A DNA stretch of 64,000 bases from Hemileia vastatrix (Eukaryota; Basidiomycota; Pucciniomycetes; Pucciniales; Zaghouaniaceae): positions 6,259,683-6,323,682 of the forward strand of contig JASXTE010000002.1 of NCBI GenBank assembly GCA_030280995.1, read 5' to 3'. The notes beneath the pieces are model-generated. The model searched no databases. It was given only the letters and a program-made list of their open reading frames with translations, and was not told the origin of the DNA. Numbering within the stretch: the stretch's first letter is position 1; every line of letters starts with the position of its first letter. The position numbers were made by a program, and so were the translations under genes. This document shows positions 24,877 to 34,533 of the stretch, piece by piece.

Positions 24877-25137
24877 CCGCACACAATATGGGAGGAGGAC
24901 TTGCTAGCAAGTCCGCAACCTTGGACCCAAACTCATCCCAGATTGAACACACATTGAGCTATTGACAAAGGAACCATACAATCAGGGATGAACACCACTC
25001 AGCTGAAAAGTTTTAGGTGGGTGTTCAAGTACAGTTCAGTATGGGTTCAGTATAAGTTCAGTCTGAGTTCCATCTGAATTCCATCTGAGTTCAGGTTGGG
25101 GACTTTCTAGCAAGACCAACCCCTATATTGTGTAGTA
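24877..25137. mobile_element. CACTA-like MITE B (261 bp)
   Basis: The left end is CCGCACACAATATGGG and the right end is ...CCCTATATTGTGTAGTA, with ATT on both sides (24874-24876, 25138-25140). A perfect GGACTTGCTAGCAAGTCC palindrome is at 24897-24914 and a degenerate one near 25100. The interior is antiparallel to MITE A, with TTCAGT/GAGTTCCATCTGAGTTCAG repeats. Removal rejoins T2 gag codons for PMLFLLNSNK. Confidence 0.88.
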
Positions 25138-25595
25138 ATTGAATTCAAATAAAATATTATAAGCCATTGAATTAACTTATGGAAAAATAAAATAATATAT
25201 AAATTACCTATATCTATCAGAGACATTGGTGTAGCTAGAACAATAATGTTTAGTGAATACTCTGAATTTGTTAATATTTGTAATGAAATACTATTAAACC
25301 ATAAGTACAAAGCAAGGTACAACACCTATAAACAGAATAATGACCCTTCAAAAATCCAAAATTTAAACCACTCCAGGAAAAGCTGAAAAAACCTAATGCA
25401 CCTGTATTACCTAAGAATTATCAAAAAAACACTTTTTATAAGTGTAATAAGCCTTGGGTTAAAAGTCAAAAGTGTGAGAAAAATATAAATATTGCTGAAA
25501 ATAAGCAAGAATCTGAAAATGAAACAGAAAAAAGTAAAGATCCAAGTGATTATGACAGTAATATCTCATATATTGATGAAAATGAGGTCTTTATA

Positions 25596-27357
25596 TTGGA
25601 AGATGATTTTTCCATCTTTGAAAATCCAATATTAAGTATTGACTCAAATGAATCATTAATAAATTTTAGAGATTCTGAAATAATTAAGGATATACAATCT
25701 GATGACTTAAGAATGACAACTATCACAGTTCCAGCAATAATCTCTGGAGAAACTGTAAATATAGTATTGAATACAGGAGCTGCTGGCACTGTTGTTTCTG
25801 CATATACATTACAGAAAATTGATAGTGATTATAAGTCAAATCTTGAACCCCTTCAAGCCAAAAATTTGAGAGTGTTTGTATCAATACTACAACCCATTGG
25901 TAGATACAAAGCTGCTTTTCTCTTTAAACATAAACATGGTTATGTTAGAGTAACTTGTGACTTTATAATAATGGACAATAATAATTTTAGTAGCTGTTTT
26001 ATGATTGGAAATGACATTCTGACAAAGTTTGGTGTGATATTAGACCCTTGTAATAATAATTTTACAATTGGAATGAATGGTAAAAGGAAATTTAAAATAA
26101 ATTCTTTTAACACAGTCTTACACATCGAGTCAGTAATAGATATTCCTTGCAAAGGAAGAGAATCCAGTGAGATGGAACTTCTGGAAACAGAAATTTCAAA
26201 AGCATCATTTGGCACTCAGATAAGTGAAGCTGATAAGACAAATATTTTGGACTTAATTAAAGCATTTCCAATGTCTTTTGCACATGGGGCCAGTGAACTT
26301 TGCCTTGTAAAAGATAATGAGATAAAAATTAGTTTAACCTGTGAAATGTAAAATATTCTTGCTAGTCTTAAAAAGAAACCATACCCTGCTTCACCAATGA
26401 AGAGGAAAGACAAAGAGGATAATATTAAGATGTTGTTAAACATGAATATTATTAAAAAGGTAGAAACTACCCCAAAATATTGTGTGATATCACCAGTGCT
26501 TATTTCTCATGAAAAAGATAAGGCAAGACTGTGTGGTGATTATAGAGCATTTAATAAATTCACAGTGAATGATATTTACCCCTCTCCAAGGATTGCCTCT
26601 ATACATGCTACGCTGAAAGGTGCTAAGTACATAAGTTATATAGATGTAAAGTACCATCAAATTCCTGTTGAAAGAACTCACAGAACTTTTTATTGAGAAC
26701 AACACATATGGAAATTTATAAATATGTCAGGATGCCATTTGGACCAAAAAACTCTCCTTCAGTATTTCAGAAATTAATAGATATAACATTCCATAATCAA
26801 ATGATTGATAGATGGTTAATGGTATACATTGATGAAATCATAGTGTTTACTAAAAAATATGATGAAAACTTACTCCATTTGAAGAAGGTAATTCAGAAAA
26901 TGGATGAAATAAAATTGACCCTTGAATTGAAAAAATGTAAATTTTGGTTTGAGTCTTTAAAGGTGCTTGATCATATTGTATCTGGCTTACAAATATGTGT
27001 TTACCAAAACAAAGTCTCTGAAATCAAGAATATTGGAATTCCTCAAAATGTAAAAGATGTACAATCTTTTCTTGGTATGTAGGTTAAATATAGAAAATAT
27101 ATAAAGATTTACCAGTTAATTTCTGCACCATTGATCACACTGATAAATATATCAGAAGCTTTCATTTGTATCAATGAAAGACAACAAGATTTTGATAAGT
27201 TGAGAGAATTTTTGATGACAGCTAGAATCTTTGGATCACCAGATTTCCAATTACTTTTTGTCTTATATGCTGATGCAAGTTTTATTGGTTTGGATGCTGC
27301 TTTGCATCAAAAAAACTTATTGAAGGAAAAATGTCAGAAGCAGTAATCTTCTATATT
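25596..27357 (+). pseudogene. T2 protease, RT and RNase H
   Basis: Open segments at 25596-26351, 26397-26696, 26693-27082 and 27131-27346 form a pol relic. The protease loop reads VLNTGAAGTVVS where T1 has VLDSGAGGSVVS, so the catalytic Asp is Asn. RT shows KARLCGDYRAFN, MPFGPKNSPSVFQK and YIDEIIVF, so the second Asp of the YIDD box is Glu. RNase H starts LYADASFIGLDAALHQK. The frame stops at EAVIFYI, where the CACTA-like end at 27358 begins, so integrase was displaced beyond this point and is not seen again in the window. Confidence 0.9.
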
Positions 27358-29448
27358 CACCACGCAATATTTGGGGGGGGTTAATTGCTAGCAATTCCTC
27401 AACTTGAAGTCAGATGGAGCTCATACTGGACTCAGACTGAACTCAGACTGAACTCAGACTGAACTCAGACTGAACTTTACTTTGAACTCATCTTGAGCTC
27501 TTAACCAAAAATGGATGAGTCTGTGTTGGAATAATAGTGAAATTTTAATGAATAATTTATAGAAATAATAACAAGGGAAGATTAATAATCTGATCCATTC
27601 ACAGAAGTTTTTTCATAAAACTCAATTTCAATTTCATTTTGAATTTCACTTGATCATTAAAAAGACTGAAAATTATACTATTTATTTCAAAAACATCACT
27701 TTTAACCTTTCTAATGATTTTATTCTATTTTTTTAAAAAATATAAAATAAGATCAGTGGTTCTTTTTATTGATAACTCCTTTTAACCAAGAATTTGAAGC
27801 TTTTATTTTTCAATTTCAAACATATTACCTGATTTTTTTTGTATTTTTATTATTTCTGGTTATGAAATATAATTAGATTCAATTCAATGTATATATTAAA
27901 TAAGCATACTGAACCACCAAAATTCTTAAGTCTTTATTCTAGAATACTGTGAAAAGACTCATAATTAAAAAAAATAAAAGATAGAAATATGTTTTCCTAA
28001 TTTCTGTCTCAATGAATTCCTCTAATAGCTTCTTTACACTAAGCAATAATAATTGATAAATTGTTTAATTATATGTCTAGAAAGAAGTATAATTCTTATA
28101 CCAGTAAATTTTAATCCAGTTTTTTACATTTTTGTATGCAAGAAGATGATTAAAATTAAAATTAAATATCTTTTTGCTCTTTTTTTCTCAATTGAATATT
28201 CAACTACTAAGAATTTTCACAATATAAATTTATTTAATGTAATACATATATGATATTCTGGAACTCTTCATGATGTATTCCATCAAAATTCCATGTAAAT
28301 ATGGCTATTTGGTAGAGTAATCTCATGAGTTGAAATAATTAATCACTACTTAGTAAATTTTCCATATGAAAGACTTAAATTCAAGCTAGATGTAAAACTT
28401 TAAAGATAAGAAAAACAAATTTGTATAAATTTATTTAAGCTTTAATTTTAGTGCATGATTTTCCTTCAATGCTCTGTTGAGGGATAATTTCAGTGTCAAC
28501 CTGGGAATAAGCACCAAATAATTTGCAAAGTGTTCTCATGTTAAAAAATGTGCTTCAGGTAAATATTTTGATTGTATTATTGTTCAAGAACTGGATTAAA
28601 TAGGTAAAAGTGGTAATTTTTCATAATTCTATCAGTTTCAAATTGAAAAACTATTATATGATATTCATTTTGTAAAAAAGACACAATAGGTACTTTAGAT
28701 TATACCCATGTAGAAAAGCAGCTGTAAAGGCAATCATCTTTTGATTAAAAATAAAACTATTCCATGTTTTAAATGAAATGAAAACATATTTCAATTCTAT
28801 GGTGTTGAAAAATAAATTTAATGAAACATTTCAGGTACGCTTTTTTAGTCATTAGAATTAAAGTTTTGATAGGAGTAATTCACAACTGAACACTTACACA
28901 CAATTGTAAAATTAAATATATGGGTTCAAGATTTATCAATGATTTATTGGAATTATGATATTTATGCTGATTGGTAGATTTTATATGATGTTTCTATTCA
29001 ATTTCTAAGTGTATGAAAAACAATCCCTTTGATATTTTATTTAAACAGAAGAATTTAAAAATTTTCTTGAAATTGGCCTTATCACAAAGCAATACTGGAA
29101 TGAGTATATTGTTATAAAATTAATTTAAATAGCAAGATTTCAAATCTTCATAACAGATTTAAAACAAAACATAAATATTAAAATTTGACATTTTATAAAA
29201 ATATATATTGATTTAAAAGATATTTACTTATTTTTTTTATAAAGTGACCAATTTTATCCTGTGAGGCTTCCCTTAAACTTACAAGTATAAGTCTAAAAAA
29301 TTAATATGGTGCTCTGAGCACTCTATATAATGTGTAACTAAGACAAAAATAATGTTTTTTTGAAGTACTTCAAATCTAAGCAGAAGAGCTACTATCTTTT
29401 TTATATAATATAGTTGTATAAATTGATTTTTAGGAAGTTTCTTAATCT
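27358..29448. mobile_element. CACTA-like element, right end in inverted orientation
   Basis: It begins CACCACGCAATATTTGGGGG directly after T2 RNase H (flank ATT). A palindrome variant (AATTGCTAGCAATT) and four tandem copies of GACTGAACTCA follow at about 27430-27475. The 2.09 kb to 29448 is the inverted partner of the right end of the 10090-23986 element. Homology stops at 29448, where TGTAGACAATCC starts, so another insertion or a truncation lies there; the opposite end is not recognisable in the window. No transposase is seen. Confidence 0.8.
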
Positions 29449-30559
29449 GTTGTAGACAATCCTATAGTACTAGCTATAGGCCTTGACCAAGGGAGTTGGA
29501 GTAAAACCAGAAAGAAAAACCCCTGCCTCTTTAGAGAAACAAGTGAGATTTACCTGTTGCAGTAAATTGGTTCCTGTTACCAAAAGCCCCTTTTCCGAAT
29601 GCACTTGACTGCTTGATCAGTCAAGAAAGTAGTCTCCAGACAAACTACCAAACCAAAGAACTGAAATGCAGACTAATGTCCACACCAGAGAAAGCAATGA
29701 TACTTGATGTAGGTTGCAAATCCACACCAGAGACAGAAATAATACTTGCTATAGCTTGCAAGACTATAACAGAGAAAACAGTTGCTAAGTTAAGTTAAAT
29801 GAAGAACTCACTTGCAACAAACACAGCCAAATTGTTGCCAGAAAACAGTGAAAACTGAGTGAGGAACAAGGATATCACCTCTGGATGGTTGTATGATAAT
29901 TAAAGTTTCCCTAAACTCCCTTTCTCACTATATACACACAGACTACTAACTAAGAGCCCATGCACACCTGAAAATCCGGCGTTCCTGACCACCAAATTGC
30001 ATAAAACCTCCCTAGAAGTGCTTCCCAGCCCTCTAGCACTGAGGCGGGCAGTCCGTCCGACACCGGGAAGCCCGCCTGAAGCGGCCTGACAACCCTGAAG
30101 CCATAAAACCACCAAAAACACCCAAACTACTTAGAAAATTCACCTACAACTACTAAGACCCTTAAAACACATAATTACGCTATAACAACATTGAGACATG
30201 AAATGTAGAGAAAATTCTGCTCTTTCCAACGGTACTAAGCACTTAACCCTAAGACTTAAGGTAAGCCCGTAAAACACAAAAAACAAAATTCAACAGCAAT
30301 CTTTTAAAATAAAAAGTGAGAAGTTATCCCCCAAATACTTAAGCTATGAAAAATGTCCTCAAGACATAAAATATAGAGGAAAACCGGGGATATCCAATGG
30401 TAGTATCCAGATCCCCGTAGTCCCAATATTTGCTGTGTAATTTCCAAAAAATACCTAATTATTTAAACAATCCCATTTAAGGCATACCAAAACAACACCA
30501 AATAAACCAAAAAAGGGCTCCACCAATGTTGGAAGACCACATCCTCCCTCCAATAGAGA
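29449..30559. other. unassigned region with a 42-bp tandem repeat
   Basis: The homology break at 29448/29449 is followed by TGTAGACAATCC, which could be an LTR-type start (inference). At 29679-29790 a 42-bp unit beginning TCCACACCAGAG repeats about 2.6 times and keeps a 14-residue period in one frame. A GC-richer patch (29960-30120) follows. Around 30190-30240 and 30360-30410 GACATRAAATRTAGAGRAAA recurs. No gene is recognised. Confidence 0.5.
29679..29790 (+). repeat. 42-bp tandem repeat, about 2.6 copies
   Basis: Units start at 29679, 29721 and 29763. Because 42 is a multiple of three, the frame from 29613 to 29798 reads 14-residue repeats of the type STPE-x-ILxxxCK. Whether it is translated is unknown. 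Confidence 0.7.
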
Positions 30560-30946
30560 ATGTCCACATTCTCCTATACCACAACCATCATTTTCAGCTT
30601 TCTTTCCAAATCTGCTACTGACATGGGACCCTACCAATATTGCATTGACAATAATCTCATCTGCTCCATCTCAACACTGGCTCATCCCTACAGAACCTCC
30701 TGTGATGTCTGCCACTCTAGAAAAAAGACTTGCTTCAGACCTGGTCCATTGTCCTCTGCAACTTCTTCCCCTTCTCCACATCCTGATCCACCTTCTACCA
30801 GTGCTAAAAGATCCAGGCCATCTATCCTGATTCCCAGACTGGTCCACAAATTACACCCTCCAAAAAAGAGTGTCCACACCACTACTACCACTTGCTCTAC
30901 CATCCCTGGTCCTTCTGATGGTATGCACAAAACTTCTTCATACTGA
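30560..30946 (+). pseudogene. Cys-rich Zn-cluster-like ORF 1
   Basis: The 128-residue frame contains CDVCHSRKKTC (C-x2-C-x6-C, basic), followed by a Pro/Ser-rich stretch. The half-site upstream reads YQYCIDNNLIC, in which one Cys of a C-x2-C-x6-C would be Tyr. This pairs with the better-preserved ORF at 31913. After its stop, coding-like sequence goes on in another frame (IKDKFQQHYSQQKNILLNYF, 31035-31226). The pattern resembles fungal Zn2Cys6 clusters but with the basic half second, so DNA binding is only a guess. Probably a decayed paralogue. Confidence 0.45.
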
Positions 30947-31034
30947 ATTCCAATCTGACAATTTTCCAGCTCCTTTTTCTCCTGACAGCAATGATGACAA
31001 TGTGGGAACCATTTAAATACCCCCACCTAACACA

Positions 31035-31226
31035 TTGCCCACCATTAAGGACAAATTTCAACAACATTATTCTCAACAGAAGAATATCTTATTAAACTAC
31101 TTCCAATCCACTCCTGCTAGGAACCCGCAGGATCTTGAGAAAAGGAAGAACCTCATATACCAATTCAAATCCAATGCTGAACATTTTTTCACATCTCTTG
31201 ATTCTCTTCTGCATCCTGACTCTTGA
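31035..31226 (+). pseudogene. C-terminal-like helical segment of the Cys-rich ORF 1
   Basis: The 63-residue frame is rich in Gln/Asn/Lys/Leu with heptad-like spacing (KDKFQQHYSQQKNILLNYF, FKSNAEHFFTSLDSLL) and ends in a stop 80 bases before the repeat array. It probably belongs with 30560-30946 after a frameshift or a lost intron; that link is inference. Confidence 0.35.
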
Positions 31227-31305
31227 TTAATCTCTTGACTTAGAAATAAAAAAAATCTTGACTTCTCCAGACTTCCTGAATGTAGCCAATCATCATAAAA
31301 AAATT

Positions 31306-31420
31306 CCTCAGTTTACAGTCTTGGGGGACTAATCCTCAGTTTTAAGTCTTGGGGGACTAACAGCCCTCATTTTATAGTCTTGGGGGACTCAAAACCCTCA
31401 GTTTATAGTCTTGGGGTACT
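31306..31420 (+). repeat. ~30-nt repeat array, first block (4 copies)
   Basis: CAGTTTATAGTCTTGGGGG followed by ACT recurs with spacings of 28-31 bases; the copies end at 31330, 31358, 31389 and 31420. Each copy has AGTC...GACT arms around a G-run, a short stem-loop. Upstream words are CCTCA. Confidence 0.9.
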
Positions 31421-31490
31421 AAAAATCTAAATCAAAAAGACAGAACCAGAGATCAAAACATTTAAGACCCAAAGAAACAAACTAACATTC

Positions 31491-31534
31491 TGGGGTAACT
31501 GTTCTACAGAGCAGCCAGCTCATCAGTTACCCCC
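31491..31534. repeat. inverted repeat TGGGGTAACTG / CAGTTACCCC
   Basis: Arms at 31491-31501 and 31524-31534 are complementary over 10-11 bases around a 22-base loop. It lies between the two blocks of the ~30-nt array. It could be an RNA stem-loop, or the ends of a tiny MITE. Confidence 0.75.
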
Positions 31535-31605
31535 ACACTTGCCTTAACAAAATTCAGAGACTCCCCCTTGGATGCCCTCTGCCAGAATCACACCAAATCC
31601 CATTA

Positions 31606-31767
31606 TCAGTTTATAGTCCTGAAGGACTCAACCATTAACCCATCCTCAGTTTATAGTCTTGGGGGACTGTACCAGTGTTCAGTTTAAAGTATTGATGGAC
31701 TTTCAAGAGTTCAGTTTAAAGTCTTGATGGACTATTTGAAATTTTCAGTTTAAATTCTTTATGGACT
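31606..31767 (+). repeat. ~30-nt repeat array, second block (5 copies)
   Basis: Copies end at 31628, 31668, 31701, 31732 and 31767. The sequence drifts along the block from CAGTTTATAGTCTTGGGGG to CAGTTTAAAGTCTTGATGG, and the pairing partners GACT are kept in every copy. It stops about 145 bases before the ATG at 31913. Confidence 0.9.
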
Positions 31768-31912
31768 GATGCATAGCAAAGGCGGCTCCACCTCCATGCA
31801 CAATGCTCCGCAGCCAACCTTCTGAACTTCCACTCTTTCTACACCATCTACACATCACTGATAAATCTGTTTATTCATCTCTTTTCTTTCCACTATTGCT
31901 CTTTCACAGGTT

Positions 31913-32938
31913 ATGGCTGGATCACCAAATTTTAACCCATTGGACCTTCCCTGCTTCACTGCTCCTAAGGACTACGCTTGCAAACAATGCATACACATGT
32001 TCAGACCTTGCACATTCACTCTTCCTACTTCCCAGGCCAAACTCTATAACAGGGCCTGTGATTCTTGCAATTCCAAAAAGAAAAGGTGTGACAGAGATCC
32101 CAACTACCCAATACCTCCACCTTCACCTTCACACAAATATGTATCCAGATCACCTACCAGGTCACCAGAGCTTGGACCTGCTTCTTCCTCTTTGTCTTCT
32201 TCTTCTTTCAGAAAATCACACTGCTCTACTCCCAAGACCATACCTAAAAGACCAGCTTTATCTTCCCAAGAATCTTCTTTCCTCTCAGAAACTTCAGCAA
32301 AAATGGTGCCAAAATCAGCTCCTAGGCTTCTAGACCGCATCCAGGCGGCTATCCCAACGTCATTAGAAAACAAAAATCAGGCTCAGAACATCCAAATTCA
32401 GCCAGAAGACAACCAAAATCTTCCATCCAACACCAATAACTCAACACCAAAACCTCCTAATGCTCCCAGAGCAATGTGTACCGCCACCATTTCTTCTTCT
32501 ATTAACACCAGAAACTACAGCATCTCTATGAAACTTCCCAAAGGACCCATCACAAAAACCAGAACAGCTAACACTGTTTCTAAACGCAAAACTCCTGTTG
32601 CTTCAGGAGAAAACAACTTCACCTCTCCTCTGGCCGCCAATTATTCCTCTGATACTTCTTTTCTTTCTGAATCTTCATCCAGAAGATCCCAATCAGCCAC
32701 CAGATCACCATCTCCTGGTCTTTCCCTCAATCAACCTGGCACTCCTCCGCCAGCATCTACCAAACCTGCACCAAGCAATTATATAAACAATAACAACAAC
32801 AACATCCCTGCTGATGCAACCAGGTCACAGGAACCTCCTGCTTCTCCTTCATCTTCTCAACACCATTCAGAGGATTACCACAAAAATCCATACCTCCATC
32901 TGGTGGACCCTCCTACAATACCTATTCAACACTCTTAA
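31913..32938 (+). CDS. Cys-rich Zn-cluster-like protein, probably broken gene
   Basis: The 341-residue frame starts MAGSPNFNPLDLPCF. It carries C-x2-C-x6-C twice: CKQCIHMFRPC, then 15 residues, then CDSCNSKKKRC. That is the Cys spacing of Zn2Cys6 fungal regulators with the basic half in second place and a slightly long linker. The remainder is Ser/Pro/Thr-rich and disordered-looking. The TAA at 32936-32938 may be a new stop, because AVQTPAAYKFEDLPF continues in frame to a GTAAGT. A later coding-like piece (TLMLDYADIKQHLSMM) is cut by the T3 LTR at 33256. It could be a host regulator fragment or a transposon protein. Confidence 0.5.
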   Translation: MAGSPNFNPLDLPCFTAPKDYACKQCIHMFRPCTFTLPTSQAKLYNRACDSCNSKKKRCDRDPNYPIPPPSPSHKYVSRSPTRSPELGPASSSLSSSSFRKSHCSTPKTIPKRPALSSQESSFLSETSAKMVPKSAPRLLDRIQAAIPTSLENKNQAQNIQIQPEDNQNLPSNTNNSTPKPPNAPRAMCTATISSSINTRNYSISMKLPKGPITKTRTANTVSKRKTPVASGENNFTSPLAANYSSDTSFLSESSSRRSQSATRSPSPGLSLNQPGTPPPASTKPAPSNYINNNNNNIPADATRSQEPPASPSSSQHHSEDYHKNPYLHLVDPPTIPIQHS

Positions 32939-32984
32939 GCTGTCCAGACTCCAGCTGCATACAAATTTGAGGATCTCCCATTCT

Positions 32985-33255
32985 GTAAGTACCAAAATAA
33001 AATAACAAAATTCAATTTATTTAACAGAGAATAATTATTGAGCCAATTCTTCTGTTTTAATTGGAGCTCCTCCTCCTGCAACTGCATTTGGAACTGGCCA
33101 ACCCCTAGAAACTACTTTGATGCTGGATTACGCTGATATTAAGCAACACCTAAGCATGATGTGTTAAAACATGCTTAAGTCCTTTGCTCTCCATGTTCCA
33201 TTGAATGATTTTGATAAGAACCTGAGAAAACAACTCCTTGATGACCACTGGAAGA
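32985..33255 (+). pseudogene. possible 3' exon of the Cys-rich gene
   Basis: GTAAGTACC at 32986 and an ACAG at about 33030 could bound a 45-nt intron. Beyond it, one frame reads GAPPPATAFGTGQPLETTL, then LDYADIKQHLSMM, one stop, and KSFALHVPLNDFDKNLRKQL before the T3 LTR starts. The insertion truncates whatever followed. Confidence 0.35.
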
Positions 33256-34493
33256 TGTCAGCTGGCTCGTCTAGAAGAAGGTGAAAAGGAACCATGAAAG
33301 GGAGATTTTAAATGATAAGAGTAAAATGGAAGGAAAAAGAGAGTAATAAAAGGAACTGGACAATGAAATAGTTGGTCTAATAGACAAGGTGGACGTGGGA
33401 TAGAATAGTTATACTAGTAAGTACTATTAATTTCTCTCTTCTCAATTATCAACCTCTAAATATTTGAATATTCTTAAAACAATCCTTAGACTTCATTTTA
33501 ATATTTAAGAAGGCTGAAGCGCAACTAAAAATGTAAATAAAATATAATATAATGTATTTAAAATATGATGAGTAGTAAGTGATAAGGCTAAAGGGGATTA
33601 CCCAAGGCCTTTTTATAGACAAGGGGACCTCTGAAGCGCTACAAATGAGTATATACAAAATAGTAATAACATAAAACAAGAAGATAAAAGAAAATAATTG
33701 AAGCATAGTAATTTAGAGAAAAATATATGAAAAAAATAATTAAATCCCAATTAAGAAACTAATTTTCCCACCATAAATTCCCAGATCAGTTAATAAAAAT
33801 AGTGAGTAACTAAACAAACCTGAGACATAAGAACTATGAGAAAAAATAATTCACAACAGGCATTAAAATGTGTTTTCAGGGTTTTTAAGTGAAAAAAATA
33901 AAATTTTTTGATGCAACAAAGTATTTAATCAAATTTAATTTAGTGTAAAGCAAATTTAATTAATTGTTTTAACTATGTAATTAAATAACTAGTTTAAATG
34001 AAACAAATAATTAATTTAATGATATTGCTAATTTAAATTGAGAATTTGAATACTATTTTATTAAATAAGTGTTTTAATTTATTTAATATTTCATTGACAC
34101 AATTTAGGGTCAAAAAAACGCCACTAATTATGGATAATATTTTATATGAAAAGGTATAGTTACATATTTAAATTAAATAATTAATGTAATTACAATATAA
34201 GATAATTAAAAGGATGTAATTATATTATAAAAATGTAATTAATTATTTATTTATTAAATACATAAAAATGTGTCCCTTTATATGGAATATGATAATTAAA
34301 TGGATGTATACTTAATTTATATGATAATAAAATTAATATAAAATTTATTTTACTTATAAAATAAAATATTTATATAATATATTATTTAATATAAATTTAA
34401 TTTAAATACATAAGCTGCAATTATAATGTCCTCTTTTAATTCCAATAAATTTGTATGTTTATTTACTGGGCTCCTGGAACAGCCTGGCTGACA
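33256..34493 (-). repeat. T3 3' LTR (about 1238 bp)
   Basis: Read on the minus strand it starts TGTCAGCCAGGCTG at 34493 and ends GAGCCAGCTGACA at 33256. It is clearly diverged from the T1 LTRs but co-linear, with TATAAAAAGG near 33617. Confidence 0.9.
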
Positions 34494-34533
34494 CTCCCTC
34501 ACTCTAAAAAAAATAATAATAAAAATGCTATGA

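Larger units (their letters stand above)
23987..25595 (+). pseudogene. T2 gag, middle and 3' portions
   Basis: After the CACTA element ends at 23986 the gag frame resumes (ESSTKLSFTEANQNFSDFL). It is cut again at 24091-24312 and 24877-25137 by MITEs. The segment 24506-24796 contains DQYPTYDLESSSDWQHFIQR and LLDEEITSKLISLF, matching the T1 capsid-like region. A degraded zinc knuckle (FYKCNKPWVKSQKC) lies at about 25437-25480. A stop near 24460 and others make it non-functional. Confidence 0.8.
9030..27357 (+). mobile_element. Ty3 element T2, dead, interrupted by CACTA-like insertions
   Basis: T2 is a diverged relative of T1, present as four coding pieces: 9030-10089, 23987-24090, 24316-24876 and 25141-27357. 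Removing each intervening CACTA-like element plus one 3-bp duplication rejoins the gag frame exactly; for example, codons for LLNY at 10078-10089 continue into GAATCAAGT at 23990. Domain order is gag, zinc knuckle, protease, RT and RNase H; integrase is missing because another CACTA element begins at 27358. Many stops and altered catalytic residues show it is old. No LTR was confidently found. Confidence 0.85.

Noticed and set aside
30455..31026. Minus-strand frames opposite the Cys-rich ORF
   Set aside because: Gly/Val-rich shadows of Pro/Thr/Ser-rich plus-strand coding; no motif was seen.
31306..31767. Regularly spaced repeats that might suggest a CRISPR array
   Set aside because: The genome is eukaryotic, the units abut with almost no spacer, they drift in sequence, and no cas-like gene is near.
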